DNA from: Galaxea fascicularis
Lineage: Eukaryota; Cnidaria; Anthozoa; Scleractinia; Euphylliidae
Reading direction: 5' to 3'
Assembly (NCBI GenBank): GCA_948470475.1
Contig: OX419338.1
Span: 73,501 to 137,500 of the forward strand
DNA: 64,000 nt
Position numbers and translations under genes: made by a program
Shown here: piece by piece, positions 12,161-22,900 of the stretch
Numbering within the stretch: position 1 is the stretch's first letter
Layout of the letters: each line of letters begins with the position of its first letter
The notes under the pieces: generated by a model
The model's database searches: none
Told to the model about the DNA's origin: nothing
Seen by the model: only the letters and a program-made list of their open reading frames with translations

Positions 12161-12689
12161 TTAAATAGTATTTTCGGATAGCCACCAGAGAGCTTAAGAA
12201 TTTTCATTAGCTGCCTCAGATTACCTGCTTTATTACCTTCTTATGGGTTGATAATTGGTAAGACAATAATATTTGCAGTGTGAACCTGTTTTGTACTCCA
12301 GTTCTATTACAGAAGTGCTTTAATCGCATATGTTCAAAAATTAACAAGTTAATTTAAATTTGCCAATTAAGGTGTGTTAGTTTTCAGCGCTGATTCAGTA
12401 ATGCGGGTAAAATAAGCCAAACTTTGAGGGACTTGGTGCAAATTAAAATAGCATAAGTGACGATGTGGTGTTAAATTTCCCTGAAATCCCCATTTTTTAG
12501 TCTAACAGACTGGTTGTCATGTCAGTGATTTTGTGATTTGAAGGCCTGAATTTGGAAAATTCGTTTATGACAAGCCGGAAACCAAAACAAATTAAATCAA
12601 CGATGCACAGATCGGGTTGCTTCTGTTTCTTGAATTAGGCCACAAAATAAATACGGACCTATCTGACATGATAACCTCAGAACACCTAT
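12161..12689. other. Intergenic, no gene seen
   Basis: AT-rich sequence between two retroelement remnants. I see no coding frame with family features and no clear repeat structure. Confidence 0.4.
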
Positions 12690-13130
12690 TAACTCGACCA
12701 AGACCAAGAAGATGGCTCTGGGCAAAGGCGAACAAATTGATAATCTCCTCAGCAAAGCAGGAGGGCCTATACACACTGGAAGTTTGCAAGAATTTATTCA
12801 CCTCTCCCACAGTCTGATCATATCTCTTTACTGTGGTATTTCAGTATGGGGTGTTTCAAGCTATGATAAGTACCTTTCGAGAGTTGATAGGTTTCAGAAA
12901 AGAGCAGTTGGTTCCGGGTTTCTTAGCAGGTGATGCCTGCAACACACCTTTTGCGGGAAACCTCAGACATGAAGTTATGGAAATGCATCACCAGCTCCAC
13001 CTCTAATTGCCAGCCAGTAAAACGAGGGTTCTTAGGAGTAGAGGTCATTCCCCGGCTATTCACCTCCAGAGTCGAAACGAACGTTTTAAACATTTTTACA
13101 AATAGTTGTCTTTTTAACTACGTTTAATTT
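12690..13130 (+). pseudogene. LINE ORF2 C-terminal remnant
   Basis: Several frames read like the C-terminal tail of a LINE polyprotein. Seen are VDRFQKRAV (the usual QKRA block after the RT), then LLRETSDMKLW, LRSRGH-like and NERFKHFYK-like words, and SCLFNYV near 13127. Frameshifts separate them. It is a decayed copy followed directly by a Penelope-type tail. Confidence 0.6.
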
Positions 13131-13260
13131 TTACCACAAATAGCGTAGCTCCATCTCCTCTATATGAACCACACACAGCCCATAATTCCTCCATTCGCTC
13201 TGACGAAGGACTAACGCTCGAAACGTCAGCTTTGAGAGTCCCTGTACGGTGATCAAAAAT
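13131..13260 (+). mobile_element. Penelope-type 3' tail with hammerhead-like motif
   Basis: This tail matches the one at 60724-60860 over most of its length (TAGCxTAGCTCC, ACACACA, CCATAATTCCTC, then the motif, then TCCCTGTA). The motif at 13197-13230 reads GCT, CTGACGA, A, a stem II ending in GCTC, GAAA, CGTC, AGC. GCT pairs with AGC as stem I and ACGT would form a dimeric stem III. One stem II pair is mismatched. Confidence 0.6.
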
Positions 13261-13276
13261 TAGTATCACCTAACTG

Positions 13277-13312
<36 letters not shown>

Positions 13313-13651
13313 GCTACTAAAGGACTATTACTAATAGTCCTCGAGTAGCAATCGAGCGTGACGCTTTCTTTCGTTTTATTCCGAAATAACTATTTCTTCA
13401 ACTTGCATTTGCTAACTTTGTTATTGCCTTTTCTGTCCGACTAGTTGAGTGATACGAAAACAATTAGAGCCTTCGCCCGCAAGGGCTACGGGTTAATGGC
13501 ACATGAGGCGGTCCCATAGACTCTGCATCTTTGGAAAACAGAATTTCACTGAATTGGTATTACTGGTTTCCGTCTTTTTGTCATTTCCATATCGGAGGAG
13601 AGTCCGCTCTTCTTGTTGCTGACAAAATATCTGGAAACCACGTAAGTTAGT
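13261..13651. other. Intergenic repeat-like DNA
   Basis: It contains a short inverted repeat, AGGACTATTA and TAATAGTCCT, near 13319-13341 and AT-rich DNA. No gene is seen. Confidence 0.35.
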
Positions 13652-13948
13652 TTGGCGCGAATGACAATGGCTACCTTAGAAAATATCCTTGGTGAAGTCT
13701 TTGTCCGCCTTCTTGTTATTCAAGAAAATGATAGCCATGAAGACGTTCTTGAGGTAATAAAGAACCGTTACACAAATCTAAACGGCTGGAGTTTGCGATG
13801 TGTAAACAAGTTTTGCAGTTATCATGGTAGGCAGCAGTCGCAGTACAAGGTTAACGGAGGCCAAAGACTTACCGTTTTTATTGTTCAAAATCTATCTGAT
13901 GAAAAGCTTTTCTACTGTAACATTTTACTTAATGGTGGGACCAAATAG
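13652..13948 (+). CDS. Orphan ORF of 98 codons, unknown
   Basis: An open frame, with an ATG at 13661 and another at 13667, encodes a small protein with VFVRLLVIQENDSHEDVLEV and cysteines around CVNKFCSYHG. I do not recognise a family. It stands alone between repeat-rich stretches with no visible partner exons. It may be a fragment of a transposon-encoded protein. Codon use is not obviously aberrant, but length alone is weak evidence. Confidence 0.25.
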   Translation: MARMTMATLENILGEVFVRLLVIQENDSHEDVLEVIKNRYTNLNGWSLRCVNKFCSYHGRQQSQYKVNGGQRLTVFIVQNLSDEKLFYCNILLNGGTK

Positions 13949-16060
13949 TATACACACTTTCATTTCCTTGCTGATATTATGGTAATTTAACAGTCAATTT
14001 GAAACATCAACATCCCGCTGGGCAAACCGCCCCCGGGCACTATTCATTTTCAATTTTCAATTGGTGAAATTCCCATTCCCTGCGCCAAAAATTGAGTTCG
14101 AACGCCTCACACGCCTCACTAGACAGACTGACCCAGGCCGCGGTCGGCCGCGGTTAGTACATCGCAAAAACGAGTAAAGGGGAGAAAAAAATTCAAATTT
14201 GGCTTTTTCATAGACAGAAAGAGCGGACTCTCGTGCAGAAACGAAAATCGAAGTTTAAATTTCGTTTTTCAACGTTACAAAGACCAAAACGGCAATAACA
14301 ATTGAAATTCTGTTTTCCAAAGTTGTGTGAAAACGAAAATAGTTCGAATCCCATCTTCAATGTAGTAAGAAACCGGCGGAAAACGAAAATGGATAATTTG
14401 CGTTCAGCAAGTGTACTGTACGTGATACCTGCAAGCGTCTCTAAACCTCTTTTTATTGGATTTCTCTTTGACTGAGAGATGTTAAAATCTTCCCATAACT
14501 GATGGACAAAATCTAAACTGATTTGTTCAAAATTGCTCAAAAACCCCCCAAACCATACCCTTTGGGGTGGCCTTATCACTCAAGCGTGTCACAAGGCGAG
14601 CCAAGCGAGCCATGGTGCGAGTCATGCCAGCCACGAAGATATGGCTCGATCAAGAAAAAAAAAGGTACGGAAAAAGGGAGGCGCGAAATCAGTATCGAGG
14701 GCAAATTTCTTTTAACTTAGGTTGCTTTCATTGCCAGCTTCAAAACATATTTATATGGTATCATCACACTTACGCTCCTTTTATTCCACAACATTCGACC
14801 TTGACAATAGGGAAAAAGGGAGGCTCGTCATATCACATTTCCTTTTCCCAAACGAGCAAACAGTTGCTTCAAGTAAAACAAGTTTAAAAACAAATCGAGG
14901 GTTCTGAGGTGAGTTCTGATTGTGGCATTATGTTATCCATATTTCACAATGTTTTGGAATAAATCGTTTTACAATCAAATTGCGTCTTCCACGTTGTTTT
15001 TCAGCAAAATTTGCACAACTTTCCATTCCACGGATGGATATGCATCGTTTCAAAACAAAACATTGCACGAAATACATTTATGGTACGGCTTAGAATCATA
15101 TTCAGAATTAATATTCATTCATTCTCATAGATCTGGTTAGCTTCCTTAAGAGCTGGGGTGAAATTCTAGGAACTCTCAAACTATTAATTTTAATTTTCTG
15201 TGTACTAGGTTCATTACCTGCTAGAAGTCATATAATAATCTTTTATTAAAGCTAGCTATATTTGGGAAATATATTTGGCTTTTTTGTCCGAAATGCTAGT
15301 ACCAAAATTGACAGAACACTGACTTGAAAAAACCTTCTCTGGTCCAAAATGTTTTCTTAAGTTTTGAGGAATGCACACCTGGGATCAAACCCACTTGACA
15401 GCATAATTTGTAAATTCTAATTCCCTGTAGACTTGCACTATGACAGCATTGTTAACTACTTATTTAGCAATAGTGAGGTCAATACAGCAAGGCCAAAAGG
15501 TTCAAGATTTCTCTGTAAAGACTGACCATTCAAGGTTAACAAAGTTGTATATTATATAGCTAAGATTTGATTCATGACACCAACTTGACCCTGTGCCTTG
15601 GCTGTTCTCCTAAAATTCAAGCTCATCAAAGCAATAAAATTTACTTTCAGTGTAATAGTCTTGCACTGCAACAATTTTCAGAAAAAAGAAAAGCAATTTG
15701 CATTTTGAATTACCCTTTCGTTTGTTTTGTTTTTGCATAATTTGTAATCAGCCTGCAAGCATTATGGAGGATAATTAATGGCCTAGCACTTTAGCCAGTC
15801 AGAGTGTGTATTATATCAGCTAAAAGCATCAGCCATACAATAATATTATTATAATTTTTTTAATTTTCTGAAACCATGTTGGCCTAAAATTCCTTTTAGG
15901 GTTGGATTTTCGTATTCAGGATGTTTTTATTAGATGTTATGAGATAAATTTGCAATTGAGAAAGTTAACATTGAAAAGGCCAAAAAAAATTAATTATTTC
16001 TATCCTTTTGCTAGAATTTATTACTCACTTACTCATACTTATGCTCATACCAATCCAAGG
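13949..16060. other. Intergenic, no gene seen
   Basis: The short open frames here lack family features. A GC-rich palindromic word (GCCGCGGTCGGCCGCGG) occurs near 14138-14154. The rest is AT-rich and unremarkable. Confidence 0.4.
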
Positions 16061-16345
16061 GGGAGAGGCACAATGAGCTTATCCCTACGTGGAGCACCAA
16101 CCCAAGGGCAACACTAGGGGTGGTCACAGCCAGTGTTTATTACGTCCCTAGTGGTTCTTTAAGATTTAATGATTTATCGTCCTTATCCGAGAAGACTAGA
16201 AATTCTAACCTTTTGCAGATGTCATTACAAATGAAGCACTTTCCCTCAGTTATTTAAAGACCCTGAGCATTGGTCCAGCCAGAGTTTGAACCCATGACCT
16301 CTCACACTGTAGTCCAGCACTCTAACAACTCAGCCAATGGGTTGG
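16061..16345 (-). repeat. SINE-like repeat, family A, tRNA-derived
   Basis: On the minus strand the block starts with TTGGCTGAGTTGTTAGAG and has a B-box-like GGTTCAAACTC. It continues into the family A body, whose plus-strand words include TCCTTATCCGAGAAGACTAG and GAGCACCAACCCAAGG. It is the fullest copy of this family in the window. Confidence 0.65.
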
Positions 16346-17055
16346 GTGTTTTTTTTTTTTACATATTTATCTGTGGTCAAATCCACCAAACAAGTAGAAA
16401 AATTGAGACCAAAATGGGTCGATGGTAAACTGAGTTGCTTCCCTTTATGAGAGATTCAGATGCTATCAAGACAAAGCCAGCTACTGTCATGCCTGGGAGT
16501 GATTTAATCTAGAGAGCTATTAACTCTTTATAGCTTCTGGGCCAAAAATGTTTACTAACCAAAGTAAACATTAATGTTTTGGGGGGCAACAGGCTGTCCA
16601 CCTGTCCCTAGGAGGCCCATTGTGTCACTCAGCACAAATCAGGATGAACTAATGATGACGATAGGATTTCATGGATGATTAAACAGGCAGGATTGTTAAA
16701 GGGAAATGAATTGTTTGAACAAACCCCATGGAGCAACATTTTGTTTTTTTAAATTATTACTGGTACTAAACAAGCTGTTTCAGGTATTTTTCCACTTTTG
16801 CTTAAAACATTTAATTTATTTATAATGTGATGGCTGTCATTAGACTGCCAGCAGCAATGATTCATAAAAATACTATGGCAGTGCTATTACTGCACTTCTG
16901 ATAATAATCATCATGTCACTTACATTAATCGATAGTGTCACCCAAAACATTTTGTTGTCTCTAATATATTAGTAATGACTGTCTTAATGTATCAACTTAG
17001 CACATTTGCATTAGCCCTGGAAATTTGGTCAGATAAACTATGTACTCATAATTTA
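16346..17055. other. 3' flank of the GPCR gene
   Basis: No coding features. A minus-strand AATAAA (plus TTTATT at 16815-16820) lies about 240 bases beyond the GPCR stop and could be its polyadenylation signal. Confidence 0.4.
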
Positions 17056-18159
17056 TCAGAGTGCAGAAGAAACAAACTTTTTGTCCACTTCATATACCAC
17101 ATGAGGCCTAATGCGCCGCATTGTCCTACCTGGTAAACAGTGTGGCACATGGCACCATGATGGCATAATGTCCATGCAGGCTTCCCGAAATTTGCTGATT
17201 CTAATATAGTAGATTATGGGCTTAACAGTAGCGTTCAAGTAGGCTATTAATATGACGACAATATCCGCAACATATGACAATGACTCTGCATACCCTTTAA
17301 AAAGTAAGTGAAAACGGATCACAGTGTAAGGTAGACCACACATCACAAATAGAATAAAGAGGATTAAAATGGTGGTAAACGCTCTTGTCTTGAAACTGTA
17401 GTCGATGTTCATTTTCCCAGGTCTGTGCATTTTAGTCATAACACCACCAGGTACGGGTGGATGATTTTGAATTCGCGTCGAATTTCTTCGTACTGTTCTC
17501 AAAATGGACAAAAAACAGTATCCCATAACAAGAAGCGGAACACAGAATGTTGAAATAAAGAAGAACATGCCGTACGACAGGTCACGCCGGTTTTGGCTTG
17601 GCCATTCCAAAGAGCACTGAATTTGACCCAGCTCAAAGCTATATTTGCCCCAGCCAAATATAGGCGGCAGAACGACCGCAAAAGATAGTACCCACGAGAT
17701 CACAATGTACATTTTCGCCTTACGCGGTGTTAGAGTGTCTTTTCGGCGCACGATGATCATGAATCTGTCCACTGATATTGTGAGCAATACAAACGTTCCC
17801 TCTGTTAACAAGAGGCTAAATAAAATTGCGTTCACTTGACAAAACACCCCGCCAAAAACCCATCTTTGAGCGATTATCGAGATCAAAGCGAATGGCATAC
17901 ATAAAGCCGCCGTCAAAAAGTCCGCCATCGCTAATGTTGCCAGTAAAATGTTAATCGCTGATCGCATAGCAGGCTTCTGATAAACGATGTAACAGACGAC
18001 GGTATTCCCAAACACGCTGACTAAAAACATTAAAGCGTAGAGTAACCCGAAAGTTACCACACATGCTGTTGAAAATGGCGAAAAACCAGATGGAGGTTGA
18101 CTTGTATTCGCTCCGCTGATGGTTGCATTATCAATGTAAGATGCTGTTCCGTTCGGCAT
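17056..18159 (-). CDS. Rhodopsin-family GPCR, GPR45/GPR63-like, 367 aa, intronless
   Basis: A full seven-helix class A receptor in one exon. The N-terminus has N-glycosylation sequons at residues 3, 11 and 18. TM1 carries the conserved GN (51-52), TM2 has LAMAD (76-80), Cys107 and Cys182 can form the usual disulfide, and DRF at 131-133 replaces DRY. The TM6 motif is CGLP (274-277) instead of CWxP, and TM7 has VKPIIYY (312-318) where NPxxY is expected. The MRSAINILLA segment, the KTRAFTTILILF segment before TM6, and the tail RRIRPxxVY closely resemble vertebrate GPR45/GPR63, both orphan receptors. Membrane signalling through G proteins is expected, ligand unknown. The start is the first ATG, just before the Asn-rich N-terminus. 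Confidence 0.9.
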   Translation of the reverse strand: MPNGTASYIDNATISGANTSQPPSGFSPFSTACVVTFGLLYALMFLVSVFGNTVVCYIVYQKPAMRSAINILLATLAMADFLTAALCMPFALISIIAQRWVFGGVFCQVNAILFSLLLTEGTFVLLTISVDRFMIIVRRKDTLTPRKAKMYIVISWVLSFAVVLPPIFGWGKYSFELGQIQCSLEWPSQNRRDLSYGMFFFISTFCVPLLVMGYCFLSILRTVRRNSTRIQNHPPVPGGVMTKMHRPGKMNIDYSFKTRAFTTILILFILFVMCGLPYTVIRFHLLFKGYAESLSYVADIVVILIAYLNATVKPIIYYIRISKFREACMDIMPSWCHVPHCLPGRTMRRIRPHVVYEVDKKFVSSAL

Positions 18160-18455
18160 AACACACTCCTGTTAACAGCAGCTTTTCCGCTTTGAAGGAA
18201 GTAATCTTCTTTCCACTGTAACATCAAGTGAGGATTTTATTCGCGATGAAATCTACGCACCGCAATGGCCGATATCGATCCACGGGCTAAAAATTCTTAA
18301 CAACTGCTTTTCTAGCCTTGATTACGTAGTTCTTTTTGGGCCGTTAAGCCCCTGTCAGTGGAAGCTAATTTTTCAACACCGACAGCGCAATTCTTACACC
18401 ATTTCAAACAAAACCATGACTACAGGCTTGATTTTAGAACTCCTGAACATTAACT
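18160..18455. promoter_or_regulatory. Putative shared upstream region of the GPCR and a downstream plus-strand ORF
   Basis: The 296 bases between the GPCR start on the minus strand and an ATG on the plus strand contain no repeat or coding feature that I can identify. The head-to-head layout suggests promoter sequence. No TATA box or other core element is evident, so this rests on position. Confidence 0.3.
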
Positions 18456-18831
18456 ATGGAACGGCAGATGTTTAGGACCATCGTGTCAAAGAAGCAAAAT
18501 GGCGGGCATGAAATTCTGTTTCATCAAGAAGATGGTGCAAAAGACTTCATCGTAGCCCTTTATGCACCACCTCTACCGTCAAATGTCCATTCGCTGCAAA
18601 GTAAATATAATTATGTTACCACCACTTTCTTGACACTATTTTTCTCTTTTCGAACCACACATGCGATCTTGAGCCCGCGTTGTCAGCGTTCTCAGTGAAA
18701 TATGTTTTTCTTTATGTAATCAATCCCTAATTTTAGTTTGCATGCCTGGGGCAGACGGCTGGGACTTGGAAACAAGTTTTGAAGGCATGAGCCGAACCTG
18801 TGGTCACCATAAAATTAGCCTGCAGAGTTAA
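18456..18831 (+). CDS. Possible small two-exon gene or alternative 5' exons
   Basis: Exon 18456-18600 starts MERQMFRTIVSKK and ends at a GTAAAT donor. Joining it to 18737-18831 after a good TTTTAG acceptor keeps the frame and ends at TAA, giving 79 codons with no known domain. It could instead be a 5' exon of the CAP-Gly gene downstream. The phase does not match direct splicing to that gene's zinc-finger exon at the obvious acceptor (19889). No homologue is recognised. Confidence 0.3.
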
Positions 18832-19921
18832 CAGTTATTTAGCAGAGCGAAATTCTCCCTTCGCCCTCGATATCTTGCGCTTGGCGCTCGGACAGCCCAG
18901 TAGAAAAGTGTTGGGGGGGGGGGGGGGAGAGAGAGAGCGAGAGCGAGCGAGGACAAATACAATTTAAAAGAAATGTAATAGGACAACAAAAAAATTCGTC
19001 CAAAGAAGAAGGCAAAGAGAAGAAAAGTAGCTCACCTGCAAAAAAGAGATCCTGCATGGGCAATGGGCGAAAAAAAAAACCCTTGCAAACTGAAATAATG
19101 ATAATAATAATAATAATAATGAAGGAAATAGTTTATTTAGAGGGGTGAATGCTACCTAATACTAATGCTTATCACGCTAATACTATTTATTTCAGTTAAG
19201 AAAAGCTAATAGTAATACAAACAGTTATTCATAGAAAACATACAGAAAGATGATAAAATATGGTATCCAATAAAACGCTTTATAATTCTGCGGTTCATGC
19301 TGCGGTTCATTTAAAAAAAAAGTAATCTAGTGTTTTAGGATTAAAACAAAATAATAATAATAATAATAAATCCCCACCCCCTCAATCATTTTTCTAATAG
19401 TCCATCCCCAAATAAACGGCCTGTTATGAAGACTACGTTACCCTAAAATACCCAATATAAAAGGAACCGGTCCGTGTGTTTTTATATTTCTTCGACTACC
19501 CTCCAAACTTTAGTTCATACTCAGTTTTCGTTGCTTTTTACATTAGCTAAAACGGTTATCCTTGTAAATCTGCCTCTAGTTTGGATCCTTAACCCTGTTG
19601 TTTTCATTTGTTTGTTTATTTGTTTCATTGTCCCTGCGGAGCCCCTCTACGGGAGTGGTCAATTAAGCATCTATTTATTTAGTTAGTTATTTTCTTCCCA
19701 CATACTGCTACGATGTCAATCCCCTGCCACTCCTCCCATGCCTTCTGGTTTTCCACGCGAGTAAGCCTGGTGGAGAGGTAATCCTGGTATCATATTTCAT
19801 GCAAATGACAAAACTTCCTGCCTCGAACTTCAGCTTCTCTTTGAACAGTAAGCAAGTGACTTTTTTTTACTTGGTTTGCAACGGCAGATGAAGAAAATCA
19901 CCTGACACTGCCTTTCGTGAA
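18832..19921. other. Intergenic with simple repeats
   Basis: It holds a run of 15 G at 18913-18927 followed by GA repeats, and two AAT/TAA microsatellites near 19096-19121 and 19351-19370. A pyrimidine tract and CAG acceptor just before 19890 suggest that the next gene has a 5' UTR intron ending here. Confidence 0.45.
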
Positions 19922-22900
19922 ATGCAGTGCCCTTTTTGCAAAGTAGACGTTGGTAACCAAGATGAATTACAGCTACACTGTTTGGTCTGCACGACGGCCT
20001 ATGCAGGTAGCTACAAATGCATGTTTGTGACAAAGAGATTAATATTTCTAATGGTGTTTAATAGTTTACGAAACGGTGCTAATACACTCCTCCAATGACA
20101 ATTTGAGTGAGGAAAACCTGTTTCTTCAAGCTTTTTTTGGTGTTACACAGAGCCAAGGACGTCATCAACTGAACCCAGTGTGGATAGTGTTGTCGTTCGT
20201 TTTCGTTGGGTAAAATCGAGACCATGCTTTGCGAGAGAAATTCACCTTATAAGCTCATTGGTGAGTATATTCAATCCTCATTCAGAACAGACTTGTAATT
20301 TACGTAACTTTTTCTTTCAATCTAGTACTTTTCTTTACGTTATAAATACTCTAATGTGATTATCCGGAAGTCGACATGAAATAACCGATCATGAAAGCTT
20401 TGTTTACTTTCACTTTAGCGTTGTTGTCTTCTCTTGGCTACTGTTGTTAGAATTTTGGTTTTCCTTTCAAAGGTCAAGTTAGATATTTTGGTTGAGAAGC
20501 GTTTTCACTAGCTAATGGACTGGTTAAGCATCACTTCCCAGGTGTATCCACAACTTGATGAAATGTTGCAATATTTCGGCGCCTCAGATCTGAACTCTTT
20601 GTGAAGACACATTTGTTTGCAGTTTTGATAATTCCGTTTTGTACTCAGAAGCGAAATTAGTGACATTGTTAGCTTGAAATCTTTTGCTGGACACGTCAAA
20701 ACAACTGTTGTTGATACGTGTTTAACTTAACCAGAAGGTTCTTCATTAAATTTGAATGAAGTTAAGATAATTATCAATATTATTCGTCCAAGTTCAAAGA
20801 AAATCTTCTAAAGTTAGGAGTTCACCGCCAACACGCACAATGAAATTTATAATAACTGAAAAGCTTCAGATTACATATGAGAGACATTCACATCATCAAA
20901 GGTCCAAATTGTGTGCTATTCATTCCCTTCATTCTTAGTGGAAGTCTACAAAATCGGGCCAGCATCAGGCCACATACATGTTATGCATGCTCAATATCAA
21001 CGTTGAGATTAGGATTGCAGGCTCCTCTGGTGGCCTGCAATTAATGATAAAAATTAGCAAATGAGGGTGTGAGAAATTTGACAGTTATTGTGAAAACGTA
21101 AGGCCATAGTTCATAGTTTATGGTTCACACCAGTTTTTCTTGGACAGTTCTGTCCAAGGGTGAAAGGCGCAACAGGGTTTAAACCCTATGTGAAGCACCA
21201 ACCCATGAAATAAGGCCACACCACAACACTGGGAGCTTTGAGCCTTAGTGGGATGAAGTTTTCTTTATGGAAATGTCAACCTTTATTTCTTTTGATAGGA
21301 AGTTTCTATCAGAATAGAAATAGAAAACAATGGTAAGTGGGAAATGTTGAGTTAGGGTAGAGGGTATGTAACCTACACTACAATTTAGACAGAACAGCAA
21401 ACATGGTTTGGAACCAAGCTATCTATTTCAAATTCTAGGCAATTACAGGGCCCTGTATGAAGGTGTGTCAGCTCTTTAATTTCCTTGCATACATTTGGGA
21501 TATAATTTTTATAACTATTAATTTCTGACAGTTATAGGAAAGGAAGCTGAAGTCCTATAAAATTCACCAAGGTGTTCCTGGATACTCCATGTAGCTGTTC
21601 TTAACCTTCCCCAACCCCTCTCCCAACTGATGTATTGTTCTTTTGATATTTTAAAATCAAATATTAAAATATTTATTTAAAAAAATATTTGTTTAGAGAG
21701 TGATTTGAATGTCCGTTTTTATAGGCAGGTTCTGTGTTGCTTCATTGGAAGGAAGATGAAGGACTGTATGAATCTGATACTATTAGTGTTCCAGTTGGTG
21801 AACATATCTGTCAGTTGGCTGTAGGTGGTGATGTTGTTCCAACTGAACCATTTGAAGTGAATGAAGACAGTGATGTTATATTCGTTATAGTTGGAGAAGG
21901 TATAAAAGTTGCCCAAATCTCAGCTGCACAATTTTCTTTCTTTTGTTTTGAAACACAAGTTTGGATAGTCTTTCCTTTTACGTTTTTGCTTTTTGTATTT
22001 ACTGTGTACAGACAGTTTTGTATACCCAGTGTTTGACAGATCAGTTGCTACAGAGAGATTAAGTCTTGGTGTTTTACAACCTGACGATGACCAGCCAGAT
22101 CCAGTGGATGCCTCTGACAGATATCCTCGTCCCTTGGGTAAATAAGCAAATATGCATTCTAACTGGTTAAAAGCCATATTTCTGCGGCTAACAAATCCGA
22201 GTTAAGTGAGAATGATGTTTATAAGATAAATCATATATGAACTGCAGAAATGAAATGAACGAACAAAATTTGTTAATATTTTATCTACCAAAGGTTAAAT
22301 ACATTATTACTGGTAACCTGGTAGTTTACATAATGGCCCTCAACAAAATGAGATAAAAAATAGTCCTTCTGATCCTACTAAATTCATTTAAATTCCTACG
22401 TATTCTAAAAATTCATGAAATGAAATGAAGATTGATTCTCACAGTTGTGAATGCAACTGATGCAATTGTGCAAAGAAGCCTGGAAAAAAATTCAGGACTT
22501 CAGTGGGGTTTGTACCTGTGGCCTCGCGATACCAGTGCATTGCTCTAATCAACTGACCCATGAAGCCACTGGTATTGAGAGGAGGGTCCCCTATACTTTT
22601 TTCGTGAAACATGATTGGGACTATTTTTTTTCTCGTGAAACGTGATTTAGGTTTATTTGTTCATTTGTGATTCGTGATTGCCGATATTGATTTTATCATG
22701 AACATGAACAAATTTTGGGAATTATTCGTGATGCGTGAACAGTCTCAATATTTTTACGTGAATGCATTTTCAAAAGTGGTATAGGGGACCCTCTGAGAGG
22801 TGGTCAACAATTGGGGTTCATATTGGGTGAAAATTGTCTTATTAATAATATTTTACTTTGGGACAGTGCTATCTTGCCAACCTAATAAATATCTACAATT

